Of a stretch of 64,000 bases of DNA, positions 22,401 through 38,700 are shown piece after piece. A program made the translations under genes and the position numbers. Origin of the DNA: Macropodus opercularis (lineage: Eukaryota > Chordata > Actinopteri > Anabantiformes > Osphronemidae). The stretch spans positions 5,854,001 through 5,918,000 of the forward strand of contig CM061107.1 in NCBI GenBank assembly GCA_030770545.1, written 5' to 3'. Position 1 is the first letter of the stretch. Every line of letters begins with the position of its first letter. Below the pieces are notes generated by a model that worked only from the letters and a program-made list of their open reading frames with translations, ran no database searches and was not told the DNA's origin.

Positions 22401-25400
22401 ACAGTGACTGCTGGGTTTATTGATTCATGTGTGAGGGAAGAGTGGCTGAGGGAACCGTCACAGCTGAAGCCCCCACACTGGTGCTGGGCTGTTACAGGAA
22501 AAGGTTACCAACACAGAGCATCCCTTTACAACTAGGACACATGAAAATGCCACAACAGGAACCTAACATATTATGTTTCTCTGGATTAGTTTCAGATTTT
22601 ATTTTAAAAAGCACAGCCACAGAGAGCCACAGACAAGCAGCAGCAGACGGCAGCGTCTTGTTATGGCCATGGGTTCCAGACTTCAGGCAGCCATTGACTG
22701 CAAAGGATTCAAGTCAAACCATATTTAGTAACTATGTCAGTTTGCTCCATTATTTATGAATGTTGGGTGTGGATATGTACAGAGAACAAATAGCAAGAAA
22801 ACTCAACTCCAGCCCCAAAACAACCTGACTGTGCACATTGATCTGCAAACAAATCTTTCATGAGTTCTCAGGGGCTTTTTTATGCGATGACAAAACTTTT
22901 CTGTCTCCTGAAATTAAGAGATGAAGGTTCATATTTATCGGTTTTGTTTTTTTTCTTTATTTGTACCTGTCAGCTGAAGGGCAGCAACAAGTAGGTGAGG
23001 GTAATTCCAAAATCAGACAGAAAAAAGCAGATTTTTAATGACGTGAGCCCATCTGTCGGCATTAATTTTTATTGAGTTTAATTCTTAGGATAAGCACGAC
23101 TCCCAAACTCGGCAGCTATCGTTCTTGTTTATCTTCATATTTCAATTACAGGAAATAAAAATCAGCTCCTATGATTAGCAATGGCATTCCTAAAGTGGAA
23201 ATAAACAGTGGGAGCTTTATTAGTTGACAGGTCATACGGCTGGATGTGTGCCAAACTAAACTTGCTGCTATTGAGTGTCACACAGAATATAGGTTTCCCT
23301 GTGAAGAGATGGAAATGATGGTTGCTCCTACAGAGACCAGCAACCAGCCCATGCGGTTCGAATTAAGGGCAGTGAGGGGAATTTGCATACATTTGCTCTC
23401 GTCCTCACAGTATCTTTCTTACTCTCTTTTTTAATTTCTGCTGTCAGTCATCTCATCATTCATCCCATTTCAGCCCCATCTTTTCTCAACCTCGTCTTTC
23501 AAAGCAACACTGAATATTAATGTTTCATTTTTCCCCTTTTCCTTAAGTCACTCACACCATCCATATGCTTTCTTTATGCTTTTTTCTACTGATCCACTTA
23601 ACGTCAATGCATAATTCATCTCAATTATTAGCTTTACTTTTAATAATATTCACTGTTTATCTGACAAAATAATTGTGATACGTCTTAAGAAACATTTGCC
23701 ATTAGCTGATACAAAGCTTCTCAGAATGTCTAGCGCTTCTAGGGGACAAAGGTTGTTTACATCACACAGAGCGTTGGCTGATATGCACTGTAATGTTCCG
23801 TCTTAATTTTTAGTCCTGTCAGCCTAATTGATGCAACTTAGAAACAGCTGACATCTGGCATTTACCAGCTGATGTTTTCCAATAACAACCTGTTCCTGGT
23901 GATGCTTTTAAAGCCAAAGTGAAAGACAGTTTCAGTACATGTGAATGCATATGTGTCTGTTCTCTTTGTGTTACACCACTCTTATGTTCTCTGTATTCTA
24001 TCATACATCCACATTTGTTTCTCGCCCTGCAATTACGAACAGAGGGTTGAGTCCTTTTGTGCTATTGTATAGAACCATCATGTTGAGCAATCTGACAAAT
24101 TCAAAGCGAATTCAGAGAACTTTATCTAAAGTGGTCTGTAAATTATATCTATTTAATTTCAAGCGTAAACAAAGGCTTACTTCTCTTCGCCGTGATGCCC
24201 AGCATGTCTGTTTGATCTTCCACACCACTGCTGCCACTAGTAGCAATGACAGGAAGCAACTGGAAGGAAAGACAGGAAACAATATTTAACAGCATCACAT
24301 TTTCTCAGCTCTGAATATAAACCTGCAGCCACATTGATCAAGTTTCATGTTTCAAACCCAAAGCATGGCCGATGACAGGAAGAGGGAGCACATCCATTTT
24401 GCAATAGGCTCAATATTTTGGCCGATTACTCCAATTAATAACCCAACATTGAAATCATTAGTCGAGGGAAATTCTGCAAGGCCTGAGCGCTAACACGAAG
24501 AAAAAAAAAATATGACAGATTGAGAGATTCCACTTCATTATCCTGATGACAGATGAGAATATAAAGATTAGTATGTGCTAAAGAGAGGTTCTGCACTTCT
24601 TCAGAGCCTGTCAGAGCAACACATAGGACACGAAGAAGAGCTTAAAATGGGCTTGTTTCATTTGTCTGTGTGGAATATCACAGATGTACGTTTCATTTAT
24701 TTTTATTATCTACCCTCGGTTAAGTTATTCATTGACAGCTTCATGTAATTAGTTACATATTTGACAAAATGTTTGCAATCTCCCCTTTAACGCTCCTCTA
24801 CTCATTGCCAGAGCAGCAACATGACACAGGAACAATCCTGTGTGAAGGCGAAATACACACTGTAACATGAGCATCGAGCCCTTGTATTTAGGGACGTGCC
24901 TTGTTCTAAAGCTGGCCGCCTGCTCAAATGAGCACATTAAGCCAAAACACATGGTCGGCTCTAATTTCTGGGCTGATGTGTTTGATGTTTAAACTTGAGT
25001 AGGCTGACAATGTGCCTGCCACACCTGCTGGATCCATTGGCCAGGATGTTGAAGTAGAAGACGGCGATAACGCCTCGGGGGGGATGTGATAACACTTAGA
25101 ACATACAGCTTTTTATATATGATTGAAGCAAAGAAGACGCAACCGGGTCTTGGGATTAAAGCGTCGACTGATAGGAAATTTTAGACTTCAAACACCTTGT
25201 AATGGCACATGGAATTTATTTTAGAGGTGCACACAGTGGGAAACCCTTGGTTCTCTTAGAAGTACTTGTCCCATCTCAGATACTTTTGAAGATAAGAGGA
25301 AATTGGGAGGAAAGGTTTTGAAGAGGAGGCTTCATATATGGCAAAAATGACAGAAACGCTCTACACAGATGTTTGGCTTTCATCGCGTCTATCTAAGAAG

Positions 25401-28400
25401 TTAAAAAAACAACATCATAATAATTCATTATGATCTCTAATTTAGCCGTTCGCTTGTAAATATACATTCCAGACCTATGGCATTGCAAACGTTCGCGAGT
25501 GGAATGATGCTGATTTTGTCAGTGAGCGTAAATCAGACCCTGGGGTTGAACTGCAACACTTGAGCAGCATCTCATTACCAGGTTTTTATAACGTCTAATC
25601 AGAATGCATAGAACAACCAACCAGTCTCTAAGTGGGTTACAACTTAAGCAGCACAGGGCAAATACGGTTTATGGAGAAACATTTGGGAAGGCGAGGAGAA
25701 GCAGGTCTGTGAGGCCTGTCGTGAAAAGCGTGAATGTTCAACAGATAAAATACAGCTTGTTTCATGTCATGCAGTCCTCCTTTCACCCTGAATCCTTCAT
25801 TCAAGGAGGTCTAGAAACCCTGTGGGGTGATTTGACATTTTGTCATCAGGCTGATTATGTTCCCTGCAGGTTCAGTCTCTCTCAACACACACGGCTGCTT
25901 GAGACTGCATCAGGGCCGTTCGCCTTTTTTCTGAATTTTATGGGTCAGTGAGAACTGGACAACAAGAATGCAGACAAAGACTTGTATAACCTGCACAAAG
26001 AGGATAGAAGAACCACTACACAATCAAAATCAAACAGCTAAAAGAATTGAAAATGTCTGTGGAAAAATACAAAACTATTCTAGCTTTGTTTTTGCTGGTA
26101 AATAAGTGCTGTCCCTCTCCCCTTACCTTCCATGATTCCTGAATGTTGCTATTTAACTGAAATCTGATCACATGGGAGGCAGACACCAACTGATTGTGTG
26201 ACAGCTTTTTGGGAAATGCATTGTGGACTGGGCAATGACGGGCAGGTGCCTCAGGCAAAGGCTGTCTTCTATTCCCTCACTGACACCTACGCAGATAAGA
26301 TTTTGGTCTATCGGCTAATCCTTGAGGCACAGCTTGAAATAAAATAAATATATGTACAGCAAGTGCACTGTACTTACAGGATGTATGCGTGTAAAATATT
26401 GTCATCAACAATACTTTATGGAAAATTATTTTGTTAGCGTTATGAGCAGAAACAGATAAATAAGAGCCCACATCAATTCAGGCAGCACCTAAATAGAGTA
26501 ACTAAAGCTTTCTGAAGGCTGTTATCAATCCCCTAAAGCAGAAATGCCAATATCAAACTTTAAACATAAATATTGCAAAAATATTACTGTCCCATTCTCC
26601 TAATTTATTCAGATTTTGTTGTGCTTTTGAGACAAGCCAATTGCCTCATTGTAATCACTTCAATGACTAAAGATTTCCATCGCAGCTCTCAGGATGAAAA
26701 ATCATTAAGAGCCCTCATATCTTGATCGCCCACGCCTTCCCTTTAGATGGCACTTGCAGAGCAATATGCACCTATTTAAACGGCCACTGGCAGTTTATTT
26801 GCCACTTGATAAAAGAAAATCACTGCCTTGAAGACACAAGAAGAGAACAGGCCCACACGATCAAGTAACTCAATAAGGGTGAGAGCATTTATTTTAGTCG
26901 TACATTTAAGTCACTTACCTGAAGAATGTCACAAAGAACTGGACTAAGTCCATGATACTGTTGTGTTGGGAGAAGGCAATCTACAAGAGAAGAGGAAGCG
27001 AATGACTTACAATCATGAAATACTGTACTAGGACTGCAATATGAAAGACCACGACAGGAACATGGGATATACGTCATCATGCTTTTTGAAATAGTCTGTG
27101 AGGCTTGTGCATCATTGTCACTCGCTCTGAAATTGAACATTAATCACTATATACAGCAATAGCTAATTTACAGACTCGTCTGCATTAGCAATGGACTGAA
27201 CCTGCTAAAGGGTCACCGGAAGAACTGCAGTGAAAGCTCATGTCTGTGAGAGAAAAAGTCTGTTCAAATTCAGTTGGAATAAGATGAAAACAAGGCAAAA
27301 AGCTTTCTGTTAGGCAACAACATACGTCAAAAATTAAATTAACTCAACCTGCTGTGAAAAATTGCTTTCTAGAAAGAAGAATACATTAAAAAAATGGATC
27401 GATTTGGTGAAAAGTATGAAATGTCTGATATGTCTTCCTATCCTAAAGATTTTAAAATAAGTAAAGTTAATATGTAACTCAGCAGATTAATCCAACACCT
27501 CATCAGCTATTCTTCAACATTCTGACATTGCTGTATTTTGTCGAAATAGTCAATAAGGCCAGTGATTCATGGCTCAGAAGTATATTTAATATTCCATATC
27601 AGGAGAATGACACACCATCCTGGCAGCCAAATCATATCCGATAGGCCACATCATGCCGATGCGTCCTTTTCCCAAAACACAACGTCATCTGCTGAGGTAC
27701 TAAGCAATAGCACCTGACAGCAGAGTACAAACTGTTCTATTCACAAGGGGTAAACTACGCTTTTAGTGATTTTAAACAGCCAGAGAATGTGAGTCAGAAA
27801 AGATTCATTTGTCAAAGCAGCACAGAGTGATTAGGTTATTACTGTAGCTGTTGACAAGGAAATAGAAGGACATTCCTTATTTGTGTGTGTGTGTGTGTGT
27901 GTGTATACATAAGTTTTTTTGTTTATGTGCATCTTTTGAGTTATGTATTGAAACAGAATCTGCGATTGACTTCTTCTGCCCGTCTTTGCCTTCTTTAAGC
28001 AGAGAATGAGAAGCACTGATCTGAAACAGATGCTCACTGACATGGTCTAACGTGACTCAAAAGCACACAAACGTTTTTACTGCTCTTTAATAGGTGACAG
28101 GTCTATTCAGCGCTGGGGTTCCTGCTTTCCACTTAATATGAGGTCACACATTTGGGGTTAAGTTCATTTCAGTTCATCAAACTCAGCTGATCAAATCCTT
28201 TGATGGTCATTTTGCTTTACAATGAACACAATTATACTGAGAGAACACAAAACCGTAGCAAATAAAATGTAAAATAGCTTTAAAGAGTCATTTTATATAA
28301 CTGGACAACACAAGATTCCACCGATCTAATCTCAGATACCGATTTATCTCCTCAAGTATTACACTCTCCTCCTGCACCGTAAAAGCAAGCAAGGAAAGTG

Positions 28401-31400
28401 AGACCTGATCCTGTTACAGAAGCTATTTGCTTTAACAGCTCAGACCAGTCCATAATAAATAAGACACTGTTGGCCAGGAAATCTAATAGTAAACTATTAT
28501 AGGGGCCACCTCCACAGATGGACTGACCCCAGTGGTATTATTACCCACAATGCTCCACTTATCTGACACGTGAAAGGGAGGGGCAGAACACATCTAAAGA
28601 TCAATATTTGACAAAGGGACTAATTAGCAAAAACTGTCGTATTGCGTTTCTACATAAAATATTCCTTCCTTCGCTCAAACTCAACATTTTACAAAATAAT
28701 TAGTTGCAGACTATTTATACATACGCAATCACCTTAGTTGCATGTGTTCTTTAGTTTTATTTCATTATTATTTAAGACTAAACAATGCATATTTCTGGCA
28801 ATAGCCCATTTTCTGGAGTGTCTGGGGCTCCATTTTATGACAAAAGCTTTCTTCTCTATTCAAAGCAACACCTGGAAAAGGTTAAGTAATGCTCTGACTT
28901 TGACATCTCAAAAAATAAACACCTGGCACCTATGGATGCTAACATTGTTCATTAAACCTGTAATTAAATTAAAGTGCAGTTTAAATTACCCTGAGCAACA
29001 ACAGAGCGCTGCATCTGCAATAATGGCTTCCCTGCTGTTGTCTGTATATAGATAGACTTGTTGATGAAGAGGATCTTTCTTTAAAACTACCTGACGCAAC
29101 AAAACAACAGAAACAACACGACACATAGGAGGGAAAGAAACAAATCATTGTGTTATCTGCTTTATACGAGTTAGGTGAAGGTCACAAAGCACAGTCCTTA
29201 CCTGGATCTTGATGGGCCATGAGAAATTACTGACGTAGACATAGAAGGTGATATTGGGGTTGCTTCTGAAGGTGAACTTCTCACAGGAGAAACTGTCTCT
29301 GTACTCCTTGATGTTGGTCTTGGACACGATGGGTACTTCCTCTCCAGAGATGGTTCCAGCTGTTGGGGCAAAAAGTTCATGTTCAGCACAATGCCATTTG
29401 GAGCTCACCGAGTTCACCTACACAGAAACATGGAGCTGGACCAACTGCAACATATTATTATGAAGCCACTAATGGCTTTATCAAGCCATTTGGGACAACA
29501 AGAAAGCTCTTATGAGCAATTATTCTTGTGTCTTAAGTGCATTAAACTTCTTTTTGGTTGACCTAAAACAGTGGAGCGTACTGTATAATTGCAGAGCAAT
29601 CCATATTTTATTGTTAAATGGACACTGGTGTGGGAGAAAAGCACTGCAGTGAAATGCTGCTGTTCACAGGCCACGACCCAGTCGTTCAGTACACAGTCAT
29701 CATTTGAATCCATATCACCGCTATCAGCTAATGCATTTAGCATATGACACCCATATTATGACTAGAGCGGACGAAGACAAGTCCATGTTTGTGAAGGTTT
29801 ATGATCAGTATTCATTAGTGGACTTTTATTTCATTTCTGGATGAATATTATAAAAGCTTGAAAATGGTAATTCGTTTAAAAGGTGCCATCAGATTTCACC
29901 AAGCGAGGATGAATTTTGCTTGAATCAAATCAAAACTCAACCTCAAATGTAGAGCAAACCTTGCCGGCTGTTTCTGTACACCTCCCAATACTCATCACGA
30001 AATAAAAAACCAATGCATTTGCAAATAAAACTATTTTCTATCTCTCTAAATGTTTCAAGTCATTTATTATTCTTCCTCATGTCAGTGAGTCTGCAGCATT
30101 GACATTCCAACCCACAGCTCTGAAACAAAAGAACTGAAAATGACAGCTTGAGTGTGGCTGCGTGAGCACCGTTTATCTTAATTGAAATCACCCTCCTCAC
30201 CCCACCCAAAGGCGCTTCACACTCTCGTCGATTGTGAGGAAGCCACCGCTCCTTCTGAGACACAATGTCTTTGCAGGGGAAAGGGGACCAAACTTCAAAT
30301 ATTAATGACAATGCTCTAAAAGGTTAAGGCGGTGAAGAAGTGCGCAAATAGTTAATGTGTCGGCTGGAAAATGTCAGAGTTGTACAGATGGAGAAAGCGG
30401 CTGATGACTTGAAAGGAAGTTAAACAGTTAAACAAATAAACAGTCGACAGTGGACAACTGCAGCGTCCTTGAGTGTCTTTTCACTCCACAATGACATAGT
30501 ACATACCCACAGGGTAGAGATGTGATGTAGGTTAATCTATTAGAATTATACCACAAACTAAATAACTCAATTATTAAGAAATTAAAGCTATACATCTGCT
30601 TTGAAAGCACAATTTCTAAAATCCTGCCATCTAAAGCTACAGCTAATTAATGGTGTTGGCGTCCAAACTGTACAAACAGTGACATACAGGAACATTATTT
30701 TGTCACTTCAATTAAAAAGTGGAGAGAAAATTATTTGACAAGGGTTTTTGACTTGGTGATATTTAGGTCTCTTTGAATGGCATATTTCATTATTTTACCA
30801 AATATTGTGTGGGTGACTGTTAAAATAACATTAAACAAAGACATATCTCATCACCCTGAGTCTGTGTTCGACCCGTTAGCATAAATCAACCTCTGTGGAT
30901 GAAAATGGCTTTTTAATGATGCTCAAAAGAAAAATACCTGAATAGTCTTGACATAACATCCATAATTTGCGATTCTGATTACTTCTGACAAATGTTTACA
31001 TAGAACTATAAAGACTAAGTGATTTCAGAAAACAGTGAGAAGAAGGAAATAAATTCAATAATAAAAATCACCTGTGAATGAACAGTTATTTCTTTATAAA
31101 TAGTATCAGCAGACAGACTGTGCACATTTTCCCTCTTCAAGACATCTACTGTGTAACAGAACAGAAATAGAGCGAGGTGCAATCAATGATTGCAACATCA
31201 AGTCATGTACCTGTTGATCCCACCGACCAGGTGATATTAAGATTGAAGTTGTTGGAAGCATTAATGGACATGTCCAAGTTCTTGTTGGCCTTTAGATGAT
31301 GAACAAAAAGCAAATATAACGTTAATAGACATCCTCACACAAAAAGGAACAACAGCTTCTTTATAGTACATAATAAAAGTAGAGACACTATAATGAAGTG

Positions 31401-32666
31401 ATGAAACTTCTACAGCCTTGGACAGACCAGTTAATGATCATCATCGTTAAATGTGTGCGCTCCACAAAAGACCACTTTCCGGTATCAGCCATACTGAGAA
31501 GCTTGATTTCTGAAATAGTTACCTGCTCAGGTGAAGCCATAAAGTTGATGGCAGTGTAATGGTTATCATCTTCCTGGATGAGACTGAATGTGAACTGGTA
31601 GTCGATCAGCAGATTGTCTACAGAGACATCAGACAGAGCAGAAAGGTCTTACATTCCTTCCTTTCACTCAACAATATACTGCACATAAAAAGAAGTGGAA
31701 ACTTTCTGAGGGTTACGCATAATCTGGACTGTCAGCCGTGGCTTTCGTTGTTAGAGGCTACTATGACAACATAAATACACAGCGATGCCAAGCTATGGGA
31801 TGTTAACAAAAGAAACTCTGAAGTTATAGTCTGACTAATATGTCTGCGGTCAAATCCAGTCACGGCAATCAAGCGTACAACATTCTTATCAAGCAGAGAA
31901 CAAGGAGGAAGACCTGTCTCTGACAAGTTAAAAACAAATCATCAGCACCAATTACTCATGAGTTTTTAAAATGGATGTTCACATATGAGTTCAATGGTTT
32001 TTAATTCATTCAACCCAGGGACACATCAAATGTGTTAGGTATGCAAGTTTATTTACTGTCCCAGTCTAAGGCCCAGTGTTGCATAGAGGTTACAACAAGC
32101 TGCAGGCTTGCGGCTTTCCTGTCTTGCTCTTATTGAACCTGGTGTCAGGCTATGGCATTTCAAAATCCTGGCAATGGCTCTGTTTTCAGAAGCAGAGTGT
32201 TGAAGGGCAGATAACAAATAGCTAAGTAGCACAGCACTGTGAAGGACAAAGCGTCACGCCAAATAAATACACCAAGCACAAACACCGACATGTACCGAAA
32301 TACAGGCACCGATTTGAACCCACTTGTCACTGCCAGTTGTCAAATGTATGTAACTTTTTTTTTTCATAAAGCAGCTTTTTGCATCACTCACTTTAATTGA
32401 TTTTTCTGTACAAGCTAACGTTTACACAACTTTGCAAATGAACGAATGAGTAGATGAGTGATTGAACAAGTGAGTAGACATGTTGAGAATTTTTACCCCT
32501 CTGTCTCCTTGATTAGCTCAATCGCTCACTCCTGATGCACTTGACATTTTCACGACAAGTCATTCTGTCACCGAACAAGTGCCCCTGGTGCCAATGTGCT
32601 AAAATGCCCCATCTGCCCTGAGCGGAAGTGTAGAAGTGAAAAGACAGACTGAGGGAGGTTGAGTCT

Positions 32667-32722
<56 letters not shown>

Positions 32723-35700
32723 GAGTGCGTATGAGTTGTCACTGCAGCAAGTAGCCGTCCAGTGGAGAATTACTCACAGTAACAGGTTCCTCTGAGTGGA
32801 TTGCCAAGGTAACGGTTTTCTGAGTCACATCTGCAGTGAAGAAAACACAGAGAACAAGATGAAGAAGAGTGCCAACAGCATGAGAGCAAAAATGCCTCTT
32901 ATCGGGAGCCGGGTACGCCAAGTACGAACGCAGGAGCTCCTGCTGTTGGCGCCTCGTCAAGTCTCCTAGTCCTGACGAAGAGCAAATAATCAGATAGTTC
33001 GCAAAAGTTAATTAGATTTTTTTTAAACTGTTGTTTACAGTGACATGCAACGATCTTTACATGACACTACATCCCAAGGCAATTTACAAACTGGCTCAAC
33101 AAAGACCAGTGAGTTTAACTTTGTTTCATACTCTGGTTAGAAAATCAAAGTTCAGAATGAGCATTTTCACTAAGTTTACAGCTTCTACTTAGTTTACCTT
33201 TATTGGAAAATCAAATATTTATTTAACATTTTGATTTTAAATCACTACTTTACACAAAAAGGAAACGACTGTTGACAATCAAATAATCTTCTATTTCCCA
33301 GATAATGCATCTATTCTTATTTACTTTCATAGGTTTCCTTGGCGAATAAGTACGTGATTAAAGTAGCCACTTCTGCATTTTACCTGTGCGTTTATTAATA
33401 AATACAAATGGGACACAGAGTTCTTGGTTCTTTCAAGGTCAGGCTAAAAAAAAATATAAAGATTCACATAACATAAGGTGAAGTGCTGCTAAGCCAGTGC
33501 ATGTTGATATACTGTATACACAGTCGTAGCAACTGATTTAATGAGTGTTTATCAGGCTCATGGGTTTGTTGTAATGAAGAGGAAAACATTCAGTGTTTGT
33601 TTATAACAGCATCTCTCTGCTTGGTTTCTCCTTGTGTCATACTTTACCATTTACTCTGCTGTACTTCTGCTAAGTATATGATGAAGAACACCTGACACGG
33701 CAGATAAAAATTATCATTACATTTGCACACTGCTTTTCCTTACAATGTGAACATCAAAGATGACGTTAAGGACATGGAGAGGACACAGAGCAAAGCGAGG
33801 ACTGGAGGAGACTGAGAGACATGACATGGTTGCCACTGAGGAGGAGGTGGCTGTCAGTGATGTTAGCGTGAACAAGAATGACTCTGCCTCTAAAAATAAT
33901 CCATTTTGGTCTTTAGCAGCATTCTGGAATCACGAGACAGACGGCATCATCGTCAAAGGTACTACGCAAAAAAAAAAAACTTCAGTCAGATGGAGAATCA
34001 CATCCAGCGTGTTTGACAACTTAAATGTCACCAGATACAAATATAAATCGAGTTAAGAAGGGAAAAAAGTGAGAGAACTAATCCCATATAATATACATTT
34101 CCTATATCCTATAATGTACATTTTATGCATTAGAGTGACTACAATAGTGATGACAATTTGCATTTAGACAGACATACTATGTTCACTGCTGCCAGACAGG
34201 AGCAGTAAATGCATGCTTTAATAGAATTAAGTGACCGGATCAGAACTGACCGAAAGACTTTGATTGTATATCTAACCAGCAAATTCTAAAGGACAAGCAT
34301 CAGCTCTCTGAACAATCTAATGATGGCAGGACATAGAGCTGGAGGGTCGCCAGCTACGGCGCTCCCACTGTTCATGTTAAGGCAAGGACACGGTTGAGTG
34401 TTCATTTAGCGCGGTACAAAGGATGGAGGACAAATGCCGCCACAGGCTTTTGAACCTTACAGAACGTCGTTCCTGAGGCGTTTCAGCTGCCTGACATTTG
34501 TAGCTGGCAAAACTCACACTTGGCCATGTGCTTGACTCGAAGTGTATAATGCAACTCCTCTATGGAGTATCTTAATTTAATCTACACCTACATGCATGTG
34601 CACACATCTGAACTCAAGGCAACCCCCCATTCTCACTGTATCTTAATTTAATCTACGCTCAACTTGAACCTTTTGTCTCTGTCTTCTGTGCAGTGTGTGT
34701 TAACCTGTACAACACACACACAAACAAATGTGCTACGATCCCAGACGATGTCCTTCACACAGATGTAGGCTACAGGCAAGCGTGTAGACAGAGTTCCCCT
34801 CTGTTAGCCACAGCACAATAAGGATCCTGAGCGATGTACATGTATGCATCCAAATTAGCACTATAATAAGAAATATTCACCGCTCTTGCTTGACTCATTA
34901 CTAACACAGCATGGACCTCATCAGTTGTTTTCAAAAACAATTCTATTCTGCACCGATGCACCCTTCACTTGATTACTGCAGCTATTATTCTGAGCTACTA
35001 ATGGCATCGGTGGCTGTGTTGCATGTGTGCCTCAAAGTGAGCACGTGTGTACCTTTGTGCTGAAAAGAGTGCCCTTGTGTGTGGAGGTTTTTGTGTAAGG
35101 ATTGCTGCTGGGGATGGTGGGAGTGAGTGTCTGAGCAAGACACTGATAACATGTAATGAGACACCAGAAATTCTATAAAAAAGGGAACAGTGAACACCAT
35201 AAATGTTAGTCGATACATAAACACTAATTAGATTAGTTTTGATGTGAAAATACATCTTGATTTTAAGATTAAAGACACCACCAGTAAAAACATTATAACA
35301 ATCTGTAAATGAGACAGAATTAACGCCATATTTTAGGGGTTTATGCTTCTGCTCATATTGACTAATGGGTTGCAGGACCCTTCGCAAAGCTGGCTCTGGA
35401 GCCGTGTAGGCACTTCCTCCGTCTAAGTGGCCGATGATGATGATTGGCCTGCTGGTGCCTGGCCCAGTCTGATGCTCCGCTCTTATTTTGTGGGATAGTA
35501 AATGAGTCGAGGCCACTGTTAGCCACCTGCTATGCAAGTGTCTTTGGAATGTGACGTTTTGTCGTTTGTGCAAAGTGTCATTTATTTACTCAGTTGACAT
35601 AAAGCATTGGGGTTTTGTAGAGGTCCCACATGCTTCCATTATCTCTTCCTTTATAGTGAGCACTTGCCTTTGTTTCTTTGTGTTGTCTCTATTAATGCCC

Positions 35701-38700
35701 TCTGTTTCTTCTTCTTCTTCTTCACGTATTCGCTCACTAAATGAGATTCTTGCATACTGTGAAAGCGGTTAATGCGGTGGGGCCATTTCCCTCCCATTTT
35801 CCGAATGATGAATTTGATACATTTAAAATCTCTGTAGGTGATGCAGCCTTTGTCTGTTCCAGTATAATGATTGTCCCTTCTCTACCGAGCTTTTGTTAGA
35901 AAACCTCCAATCAGCTGCTTCTGCCACAAATGGACATGATTGGTATTCAAAAAGGGTTCAGATATTGGCAGATGCTTAAACCACGTATTCATTATACCTA
36001 AACAAAATATCAGTATGGAATATACTTCACTAGTTGTCCAATTTCTCTAATAAATGTATAGTTGCTTATGTCATGGGTTTCTTTTGCTGTCTAAAGTCTG
36101 ATCATTGTAATGACAGACACTATAGTATCACTAAAATGTGACAATGTTTAATTTAAATGAGAAAGCAGTCCTTTAAGAAACGACTAAACTTCGGCACACA
36201 GCAGATATTATATTCTATTTTGAGGACAAAGACGGAGAGTGAGGCGAACTCATGTCAGCTTGTGTGGGAGTGCATGCGTTTGCCAGTGACCTCTTCCATA
36301 ACTCTTCCTGCATTAGGGTATTAAAAACATCAGGGTCCATTCTGCTTACCACTGAGAAAGCAGACAGCTAAGTGGGGATGGTCCTCCCACACCAAGGGAA
36401 TGAACAGTGTCAGCACAATTAGTCCTGAGGGTGGACCTTCAGTCCAATATCACCAGCTGACGGTTTTCTGTCCCATACACTTGTGAACAATTACTGCATA
36501 AGCTGCTCTCAGTAGCCAGAAATCAATGTGACCGCATCATGAAAATCATAAATCTCTCTACTGGTCATCAGAAAAATTTACAACTGGTTGTTTTGTTTTC
36601 TATATAAACTGTACCCTTACTATGTATTATATAATTAAAAAGGTTACTGGATGTCGAACTGCGTCATAATCTAAGCTCAAGGACCGTTTAATTAAATGAC
36701 TGTGAGCAAATCACTTTGATAACTAAGTTTTAATTGTTATTGTTTGATCCTTTTATTTGATTCAAAGTAGGTTTAGAGGTTTTAACATTACTACAAGTGT
36801 GTGTGGAGTACTTACAGCTGACACTGGTCTCCTTTGATCCCCTTGGTGGTGCAGAAGCACTTGCCAGTTAACACCTGGCAGACATTTGCATGACCATTAC
36901 ACTTGCAGGCTGGAAGAGGCGGAAAAAGACACAAACGCAAAAGAAAATGAGGGAGGGTGACAAAAGAGCGAGCAGACATTCGTAATGCATTCCTAAGCTA
37001 AAATGCACATACAGTGCAATTAGACTGTGCTTCTGTACAACATGTGGTCACTTAGACATTTCCACCCTTTGAGTTCAGCATCTCCAAGGAAGCGATAAAG
37101 CCTAGAATTCACGCAATCTGTGTAATAACAGTTGTTTTCCCCTTTTCTGGGCACCAGGCGCACGCAACGCTGAGCTGCCCTACCAACATCTCTTCTGCTG
37201 TACTGAACACACAAACATAAAATTGATATTGATCTGGGGGTCTGGTAAACAAGTGTATTTCTCACAAGACTGGCTGAACTTCAAAGATCTGAAACATGAT
37301 GGAGAAAAATGTGCCCTTCTAGACAGGATGCTGGAACACCTGCAACGCATGTGTGCGTGGAATATAAAGAGCGCAGCAGTAGGTGTGTGAAATGAGTGAA
37401 TTGGCTCCTGAAATGGTTGTAGCGTGCGCTGCTTTCAGTTTTGCATTTCCAGGACATAACACAGATCTATTCCTTTCACTTCACTACGCTTTACAACACT
37501 GACAAGGTGTATTAAAGAAGGGTCAGTGGCCACAGCTCTTAAGATGGTACATATGAATTTTTCAGGTGACAGGGCAGCTTTTGACTGGCTGTCTTTGCAC
37601 TTTGTCCTGCACTTCTTGTTATCGACAGCTGGTGAAACATGGGTTTTATTTTACTGTGTGTAAGCCACACTAAAAAGGAGGATTTGCTAAATCCGAAAGC
37701 CAACAGCAAAACTGTGACCTTGTTTTCAAAAGAATACATGGATTCATGTGCATGTACTAATACCGCCTGATGATTTTTGAGTCTTGCCGTCCTCAGGCTC
37801 CTTACGAATGAGAAGAATATTCCCTTCACAGGTTGCTCACCTGTGTAGTTTCACTTTACACGCTACCGTTACAGTCTATGCCTTAATGTTCTGTCTCAGA
37901 CCGCAAAGCTCCCAGGTGTGCATGTAATTTCTAAGGAATGCTATTCATGTCTCATAAGGGACCAGTGGAGTCAAAGCTCTTAAAAAAAAGATCTTAAACT
38001 CTTCTTGAGTTCATTTTATAGAACAGCATCCTGACACAGTTATCAAATGAACATAATGTTATTCTATATTTGGTCGCCCCACCTCATTACAGTAAATCTA
38101 GCAGTCATTGTGTGGTTTTGCCTTGAATATAGAGTTCCTGTATAAATTATGTGTTGCAGTCACTCAACAAAATTTACTCTGCATTGCGCAGGAGAGACAT
38201 AATAAATGCACATTGTGTTCCTGTCAGAACTCAATCAAAAATATACAAAGACAAACAACTGAAAACCACATGTTGAAAAGTAGCAAAGCAGATGTATCTG
38301 TTGAGATTTGTATGAAGTTACCCTTAAAATGTCAACAGTTCCTCACATAGCCGACAAGATCCGCACCTACACGAGTGGCAGCGACATCTACACACACCCT
38401 TTATTTCCTACAAAGCGATATCAAATCATGAGCTATATACAATGATGTTACTTTGGGACTTTGACCTTCATTTGCACCTACACAACATTCCTACCGCCCA
38501 GCACATCTGCTCTAAACTCACTCCAATGCTAATCTTGACATTTCACTCTCTCTTTGTGTTGCGGAACCACAAATAAAACACACAGACATATATATATATA
38601 TAAATATATTTGTAGCTATATTTTCATGAATCAAACTGTCAGACTTGGTGTTACTGGTTCTGATCAACACACTCTAGTACCCTCTGTTGGTATTAACGCA

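Noticed and set aside
34998..35573. Long minus-strand open frame (191 codons) in atrnl1 intron 20
   Set aside because: It begins at a TTG rather than an ATG, is low in similarity to anything I know, and lies wholly within an intron with no splice signals of its own.
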